Shown in pieces: positions 7,307 to 10,152 of a DNA stretch of 10,152 bases. Position numbers and translations under genes: made by a program. The notes below the pieces were generated by a model. That model searched no databases. It saw only the letters and a program-made list of their open reading frames with translations, and was not told the DNA's origin. The stretch covers positions 1-10,152 of the forward strand of contig JALONF010000050.1 in NCBI GenBank assembly GCA_025455085.1, read 5' to 3'. This DNA is from Ignavibacteriaceae bacterium. Its GTDB lineage: Bacteria > Bacteroidota > Ignavibacteria > Ignavibacteriales > Ignavibacteriaceae. Each line of letters begins with the position of its first letter. Within the stretch, counting starts at the first letter, position 1.

Positions 7307-10152
7307 ATGAAATTTTTCAATACAATTCTATTTGCCATAATTTTTCCGTTTATCTCTTTCGGTCAGAATGAAACTTGCAAAGTATTTGAAAGAGAGAATG
7401 GACTTGATATTGAAATCGACTTTAAACCATCACCCTATTCTTCAAAGTTTGCACAAAACAGAACTCTCATAGAATTTTATAATTCAATTGATGAGGGATC
7501 ATCCGGTTCTCCGATTCTTCCTTCAAAAAATTATTTTGTTGCTATTCCGCCTTTGTCGAAAATTAAAGTTCAACTAATTGGTCAAAAATATAGTCTGATT
7601 ACAAACGCTGAGATTGCACTCAATCCTGATGTGACGCTTTCGGCAGATTCTATTTTAATTTATCAGGCATCAAAACAGAATTTATCGAATTATGTTACAG
7701 ATCAATACCCGGCAAATGAAATTGAAATTATTGGCTACACCTGGCTGAGAGATTATTACTGTGCTGTTATCAAAGTAAATACTCATACTTACAATTGGAA
7801 GAAAAAAGAAATAAGGGAATTACTTTCTGCTGAAATTAAAATTGATTTTGATGAATTAAGTTCATACACACCCGCTCAAAAAGTTACAGCCGAATTTGAC
7901 AAAGTTCTCACTAAAATTATTTTGAACTTTAAGCAGGCTTCACAATTCCGTGCTGATAGAGTAAATTCTTATCCGGCTGATTCTCTAGGCAGCTGGATTG
8001 ATTACTCCCGCGAATATGTCAAGCTTCAAATACCGAATGATGGAATTTATCGAATAGATTATAATAATGTTATTGCATATGGGATCAATCCACAGAGTCT
8101 AAATCCGAGAACACTAAAGGTTTTTTCAAATGGGAAAGAAATCCCAATTTATGTTTTTGGTGAGAGTGATCTTTCATTTGATTCCGGGGATTACATAGAA
8201 TTTTGGTCTGAAAGAAATTATGGTTCTGAAGATTACAGAGATATTGTTTCAGAAGGAGAAGACTACATAAATTATTTTGACCGTTACTCTGATACATCAA
8301 TTGTATGGTTAAGCTGGGATGGAACGGAAGGGAAGAGAGTTGTTCTACAGAATTCGATAACACCTGGTTTAACAGATACTCTATTCACACATAAAGTTTT
8401 CATTCATCAGGAAGAGGACGCAAGACTTTGGTATTATGATGCCGTTTCGCCGAGGGTTCAGCTGCCAAACTGGCAGGAGAATAAAGTCTGGACCTGGCAT
8501 TTTCTTGGTAACGGCGGCAGCATCGATTTTAATTTCAATGCAAATGATTTTGTAGCTAATACTTTTGTTAATGTAGTTGCCCGAATGATTAGTAATGCAA
8601 CTGATCAACTTTTTACAAACAATCACCGATTTGGATTAGGTTTAAACTCTGCTTCGCCTTTGGATACAATTGTATTCAGTTTCAAACAAACAGTAAACTT
8701 TCCTGGCGATTACAATTCAAATCAATTAGTCTCTGGCAATAATACTGTCCGGATCTTCGGAATGCAGAATGATTCTTTGCGAGGGCATCAGGCATTGATC
8801 GATTGGGTTGATATTGAATACCAGCGATACAATGTTGCGATGAATGATTCATTGTTGATTCGTATTGATGAAAACACTTCTATTGCAGAGAGAGTTATTA
8901 AAGTTTATAATGTTACTGAGCAAACAGCAAACATGATCGTTTATAAAATAAAACCATCATATAAAAAAATTACATCATTCAACATTACGAACTCTGTTTT
9001 AACGTTTACAGATACTGTCACATCAAATGATGAATATATCATTATCAAGCAGAGTCTAACTAAATCTCCAATCTTACAGAAGAAAAAGTTTTTTGTGAAT
9101 CTGCGTGATTCAAATCGTGGTGCAGATTATGTTGCAATTACAAACAGAGTTCTTCAAACATCCGCTGAGCAGTACATTAATTTCATCAATAATAACTATG
9201 ATACAAGAAATGAATTATTTTATGTTGATGATATATACGATGAATTTTCTTTTGGTTACGCTAAACCTGAAGCGATCAAAGATTTTCTCTATTATGCAAA
9301 TCAGAACTGGATTGCACCGTCGCCTTCATATTTACTATTACTGGGCGAAGCAAACTATGATTATAAGAATAAAATTACTCCTCCTCCAACAGTTTTAAGA
9401 AAAAATTTAGTCCCATCCTACGGTAATCCTGTGAGTGATGTTTGGTTTACAATGTGGGATTCTTCAAACGTTAATATTCCTCAGATGTTTGTCGGAAGAA
9501 TTCCAGCAGCTACTAATCCTGAAGTCCAGTTTTATTTAAACAAACACCAGATTTATTTGAACAGAAGATTTGACGATTTCAACAAACGATATCTTTTCTT
9601 TAGCGGTGGGGATGCAAACAATCCGAGTCAGCTTGAATTGCTGAAATCTGCAAATAGTTCGGTGCTGAATAATTTTGTAAAGCCTGCGCCTGTTGGTGGA
9701 GAGGGAATCCACTTTTACAAAACGATTGATCCGCCAACTAACTTCGGTCCATACACACGTGAACAGATTGATAATGCAATTGACAGCAGCGGACTTTTTA
9801 TATCATATATCGGTCACAGCGGAACGGAAACCTGGGATAATGGAATTACCGAAGTTGTTGATTTGAAACCTGCTTTTAGTGATCGTCTTTCGTTGATTTC
9901 CGACTTTGGATGTTCAACAGGAAAATTTGCCGAGCCTGACGTTGATGCCTTCGGTGAATTATTTCTTTCTGCATCAAGCGATGGTCAGGCAATTGCTTAC
10001 CTTGGAAATTCAAGCTGGGGATATGTCTCTACTTCGGTTAATTATCCGCAACTCTTTTATGAACAATTGCTGCTTGACTCTTCTCAAGTTATTTCGGAAG
10101 CACATTATTTAGCTAAGGTCAATTTGCTAAATCAGTACGGAACAGGCGATGT
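7307..10152 (+). CDS. Gingipain/PorU family (C25) cysteine peptidase, 3' end cut by the window
   Basis: The frame runs open from the ATG at 7307 to the window edge (948 full codons, no stop), so the C-terminus is missing. In order it has a signal peptide (hydrophobic core, likely cleavage after SFG at residue 19) and a gingipain-like propeptide region at about residues 25-200 with the hallmark GSPILPSKNYFVAIPP (from Gly67). A beta-rich PorU-like region follows, with YVKLQIPNDGIYRIDY (from Tyr237) and DYIEFW (from Asp295). The C25 catalytic domain starts at about residue 606: ADYVAITN, YLLLLGEANYDY, SDVWF (Asp711) and VGRIPA (Gly730). The catalytic His is His837 in YIGHSGTETW and the Cys is Cys869 in DFGCSTGKFAEP, 32 residues apart, close to the spacing in gingipains. 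It acts outside the inner membrane. It could be the type IX secretion sortase PorU, which trims cargo and joins it to a surface glycolipid, or a secreted C25 protease; the missing C-terminus would help decide. No Shine-Dalgarno is seen. Confidence 0.9.
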   Translation, partial: MKFFNTILFAIIFPFISFGQNETCKVFERENGLDIEIDFKPSPYSSKFAQNRTLIEFYNSIDEGSSGSPILPSKNYFVAIPPLSKIKVQLIGQKYSLITNAEIALNPDVTLSADSILIYQASKQNLSNYVTDQYPANEIEIIGYTWLRDYYCAVIKVNTHTYNWKKKEIRELLSAEIKIDFDELSSYTPAQKVTAEFDKVLTKIILNFKQASQFRADRVNSYPADSLGSWIDYSREYVKLQIPNDGIYRIDYNNVIAYGINPQSLNPRTLKVFSNGKEIPIYVFGESDLSFDSGDYIEFWSERNYGSEDYRDIVSEGEDYINYFDRYSDTSIVWLSWDGTEGKRVVLQNSITPGLTDTLFTHKVFIHQEEDARLWYYDAVSPRVQLPNWQENKVWTWHFLGNGGSIDFNFNANDFVANTFVNVVARMISNATDQLFTNNHRFGLGLNSASPLDTIVFSFKQTVNFPGDYNSNQLVSGNNTVRIFGMQNDSLRGHQALIDWVDIEYQRYNVAMNDSLLIRIDENTSIAERVIKVYNVTEQTANMIVYKIKPSYKKITSFNITNSVLTFTDTVTSNDEYIIIKQSLTKSPILQKKKFFVNLRDSNRGADYVAITNRVLQTSAEQYINFINNNYDTRNELFYVDDIYDEFSFGYAKPEAIKDFLYYANQNWIAPSPSYLLLLGEANYDYKNKITPPPTVLRKNLVPSYGNPVSDVWFTMWDSSNVNIPQMFVGRIPAATNPEVQFYLNKHQIYLNRRFDDFNKRYLFFSGGDANNPSQLELLKSANSSVLNNFVKPAPVGGEGIHFYKTIDPPTNFGPYTREQIDNAIDSSGLFISYIGHSGTETWDNGITEVVDLKPAFSDRLSLISDFGCSTGKFAEPDVDAFGELFLSASSDGQAIAYLGNSSWGYVSTSVNYPQLFYEQLLLDSSQVISEAHYLAKVNLLNQYGTGD

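Noticed and set aside
8085..8626. Minus-strand open frames at 8085-8363 and 8381-8626
   Set aside because: The plus-strand C25 peptidase frame is open without a break across both, with recognisable motifs on either side; the minus-strand products are low-complexity and unlike proteins.
9105..10112. Plus-strand open frames at 9105-9398 and 9906-10112 in other frames
   Set aside because: They overlap the catalytic domain of the C25 peptidase in a different frame, and their products lack family features.

Overview
The window is a densely packed, all plus-strand stretch of an A+T-rich bacterial chromosome holding eight genes; the first is cut by the left edge and the last by the right edge. The likely host is a member of the Bacteroidota/Ignavibacteriota (FCB) group. 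The reasons are the gene set (TPR protein, DUF4292/LolB-like lipoprotein, EnvC-like LytM protein, gingipain-type C25 peptidase), the low G+C, and the lack of clear Shine-Dalgarno sequences before the starts. Genus cannot be settled by reading; Ignavibacteria-like organisms are a good guess. No rRNA, tRNA, CRISPR array, insertion sequence or gene-free stretch over 300 bases was seen.

Region 1 (1-3169) is an envelope module of three overlapping genes: a TPR scaffold protein, a LolA/LolB-fold lipoprotein (DUF4292 type), and an exported coiled-coil protein ending in a LytM (M23) domain. The LytM domain has lost metal-binding and catalytic histidines, so it is predicted to activate amidases rather than cut peptidoglycan itself.

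Region 2 (3226-7245) is a tight cassette of four glycosyltransferase genes whose ends overlap by one to four bases: three GT-B family 4 enzymes and one WecG/TagA/CpsF (GT26) enzyme. The set looks like part of a pathway that builds a lipid-linked surface glycan, but no initiating phosphotransferase, flippase, polymerase or ligase lies in the window.

Region 3 (7307-10152 and beyond) is a large exported C25 (gingipain/PorU family) cysteine peptidase with a signal peptide, a gingipain-like propeptide, a PorU-like beta-rich region and an intact His/Cys pair. It is either the type IX secretion sortase PorU or a secreted C25 protease. Its stop codon lies beyond the window.

Taken together the genes concern the cell envelope: lipoprotein or outer-membrane handling, cell-wall remodelling, surface glycan synthesis, and processing of secreted proteins. 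If the last gene is PorU, the placement of glycosyltransferases beside a sortase that attaches cargo to a surface glycolipid is suggestive. That functional link is inference only.
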